Source: Herbiconiux solani NBRC 106740 (lineage in GTDB: Bacteria; Actinomycetota; Actinomycetes; Actinomycetales; Microbacteriaceae). From it: a stretch of DNA of 64,000 bases. Position 1 is the stretch's first letter, and every line of letters starts with the position of its first letter. Of the stretch, positions 62,654-64,000 are shown one piece after another. The stretch lies in NCBI RefSeq assembly GCF_001571005.1, contig NZ_BCST01000010.1, forward strand, positions 44,477-108,476. The letters are read 5' to 3'. The notes beneath the pieces were generated by a model. The model was not told the DNA's origin and did no database searches. It was given only the letters and a program-made list of their open reading frames with translations. The position numbers were made by a program, and so were the translations under genes.

Positions 62654-62736
62654 GACGATCTCCTTTCGGCCCGCTCCGTCGCGGCAGGCGTCCTGGGATC
62701 ATTCACGCCGGATCGCGGCGCTCCGGCAACAGGTGC

Positions 62737-63216
62737 TCAGCGGCCTCGGAGGGTGCGGAGGGTGACGGCGGTGGCGACCGCGGCCTGGGCGGCCTCACGG
62801 CCCTTGTCCTCCTTCGAGCCGGGCAGCCCGGCGCGGTCGAGCCCCTGCTGCTCGTCCTCGAGGGTTAGTACGCCGAAGCCGACCGGCTTGCCGGTGAGGA
62901 TGCTGACCTGGGTGAGGCCGGAGGTGGCCGCATCCGAGACGTACTCGAAGTGCGGGGTGCCGCCGCGGATGATCACGCCGAGGGCGACGACCGCGTCGGC
63001 GCCGGACTCCAGCGCCGCCTTCGAGACGACCGGCAGCTCGAAGCTCCCGGACACCCGCACGAGCGTGCTCGTCGCGCCGGCCTCGTCGAGCGCCGCCTGG
63101 GCGCCCGCGATCAGGCCGTCGGTGATCACGGTGTGCCAGGTTCCGGCGACGATGGTGATGTTCAGGCCCGTGCCGTCGAGGTCGACGTCCAGGGCGGGGG
63201 CTCCGGCTCCGCTCAT
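62737..63216 (-). CDS. ribH: 6,7-dimethyl-8-ribityllumazine synthase
   Basis: A 159-residue lumazine synthase for riboflavin synthesis. Recognisable are [12 protein letters not shown] (substrate-binding), [18 protein letters not shown] (with the catalytic His) and [16 protein letters not shown]. Start ATG 63216 has GGAAGGA upstream. It follows ribA by 59 bp, the common order ribA-ribH. Confidence 0.95.
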   Translation of the reverse strand: MSGAGAPALDVDLDGTGLNITIVAGTWHTVITDGLIAGAQAALDEAGATSTLVRVSGSFELPVVSKAALESGADAVVALGVIIRGGTPHFEYVSDAATSGLTQVSILTGKPVGFGVLTLEDEQQGLDRAGLPGSKEDKGREAAQAAVATAVTLRTLRGR

Positions 63217-63275
63217 GGCGTGTCCGTCCTTCCGTTGGGGGTGGTGCGATGGATGGTGGGGGAGGTGCTCGGCCG

Positions 63276-64000
63276 TCAGTGCGCCGAGGGCAGCACGTGC
63301 CCCATCCGGTCGCGCTTGGTGTCGAGGTACTGCTGGTTGAACGAGGAGAGCCCGACCACGAGCGGCACGCGCTCGGCGACGTCGATGCCGTGCTCCTCGA
63401 GCTGGCGCACCTTCTCGGGGTTGTTGGTGAGCAGACGGATGGCCGGCACCTCGAGGTCGTTGAGGATCGCGACGGCCGCGCCGTAGTCGCGCGCGTCGGC
63501 CGGGAGACCGAGCGCCACGTTGGCGTCGAGGGTGTCCAGCCCGTCCTCCTGCAGCCGGTAGGCGCGCAGCTTGTTGATCAGGCCGATCCCGCGTCCCTCG
63601 TGACCGCGGAGGTAGACGACGACGCCGCCGTGCTCGGCGATCAGGTCGAGAGCCGTGTCCAACTGCGGGCCGCACTCGCACTTGAGCGAGCCGAAGGCCT
63701 CACCGGTCAGGCACTCGGAGTGCACGCGCACGAGCGGGGACGCCACGAGGCCGTCGGGGCCTGTCGCGTGCAGGTCGCCGGAGAGGATGGCGACGTGGTC
63801 GGCGCCGGTCTCCAGGTCGCGGTAGGCGCGCATCCGGAGCGGCCCGTGCGTGGTCGGCACGGTGGTCTCGACCTCGAACTGCACGCGCGGGCTCGTGCCG
63901 CCCGGTACCGAGGCGGTCTGGGCGGCGGCGAGCTCGGCTGCGTCGAGCGGCGGGGCGTCGGCCACGGTCGCCGCGACCGCGAGACCGGCGGCCGCATCCT
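63276..64000 (-). CDS. ribA: GTP cyclohydrolase II (RibA or C-terminal half of RibBA), cut by the window edge
   Basis: The visible protein is GTP cyclohydrolase II, the first step of riboflavin synthesis. The zinc triad C-x10-C-x-C is in [33 protein letters not shown] and [11 protein letters not shown] follow. There is an in-frame GTG at 63965 that would give a 229-residue stand-alone RibA, but the frame is open to base 64000, so it may instead be the C-terminal part of a bifunctional RibBA whose N-terminus lies beyond the window. The Ala/Pro linker before [11 protein letters not shown] favours the latter. Confidence 0.85.
   Translation of the reverse strand, partial: DAAAGLAVAATVADAPPLDAAELAAAQTASVPGGTSPRVQFEVETTVPTTHGPLRMRAYRDLETGADHVAILSGDLHATGPDGLVASPLVRVHSECLTGEAFGSLKCECGPQLDTALDLIAEHGGVVVYLRGHEGRGIGLINKLRAYRLQEDGLDTLDANVALGLPADARDYGAAVAILNDLEVPAIRLLTNNPEKVRQLEEHGIDVAERVPLVVGLSSFNQQYLDTKRDRMGHVLPSAH

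Overview
The window is high-GC (about 70 percent) chromosomal DNA of an actinobacterium, most likely a member of the Microbacteriaceae. The evidence is a 6C small RNA with its two six-cytosine loops, an actinobacterial SOS box, many start codons placed 6-7 nt after a TAnnnT -10 element (leaderless mRNAs), a PASTA-type penicillin-binding protein, an Rv2578c-type radical SAM protein and a gene order that partly matches the Mycobacterium Rv3683-Rv3644c segment. I see no prophage, insertion sequence, CRISPR array or rRNA. Nearly every gene is intact and packed tightly, with many ATGA or GTGA overlaps.

0-13 kb: a DeoR regulator divergent from the Leloir operon galTKE; small proteins; an MFS drug-type exporter with its divergent TetR repressor and palindromic operators; an SRPBCC protein; a large secreted X-Pro dipeptidyl-peptidase-like hydrolase with an LAxTG wall anchor; GtrA and VanZ membrane proteins with a TetR gene. 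14-20 kb: a 1251-residue secreted hydrolase with three cell-wall-binding (CWB2) repeats, then a sensor kinase overlapping a kinase-like membrane protein, with no response regulator nearby.

20.3-24.4 kb is the most unusual accessory region. A TetR repressor with a near-perfect operator faces a two-gene operon: an autoinducer-synthase-like (LuxI/FeeM-type GNAT) acyltransferase overlapping a cysteine-free E1/ThiF-like adenylating enzyme. A membrane acyltransferase follows immediately. It looks like an undescribed small-molecule or signalling pathway under TetR control.

24.4-45.6 kb: a structured RNA ending in a strong terminator just before a YaeR/GloA2-type VOC gene; an SOS-controlled radical SAM gene; tdk; tRNA-Pro; a metallophosphoesterase and penicillin-binding protein; DUF4177 and RidA; acs; 6C RNA; a compact Tad/Flp pilus locus; topA-tmk-holB; a secreted tripeptidyl-aminopeptidase-like lipoprotein; TetR; tRNA-Thr. 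This is the conserved core.

45.6-64 kb: a Gfo/Idh/MocA oxidoreductase, DacB, PncA and a PucR regulator, succinate-semialdehyde dehydrogenase-like and aldo/keto reductase genes, a GT39 membrane glycosyltransferase, a GntR/YtrA-type ABC operon, a 69-nt perfect-arm hairpin, an ABC exporter, an MHS-type MFS symporter, ribokinase, an alpha/beta hydrolase, and the riboflavin genes ribH and ribA running off the right edge.

Cross-cutting observations are leaderless starts at a dozen or more genes, short tandem duplications sitting exactly on stop codons at four loci, low-complexity insertions in compact housekeeping proteins (GalK, HolB, PucR) and a roughly three- to four-fold excess of the hexamer GGATGC/GCATCC. 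Starts were chosen from ribosome binding sites, leaderless -10 placement and family length. All assignments are by eye, without database searches.
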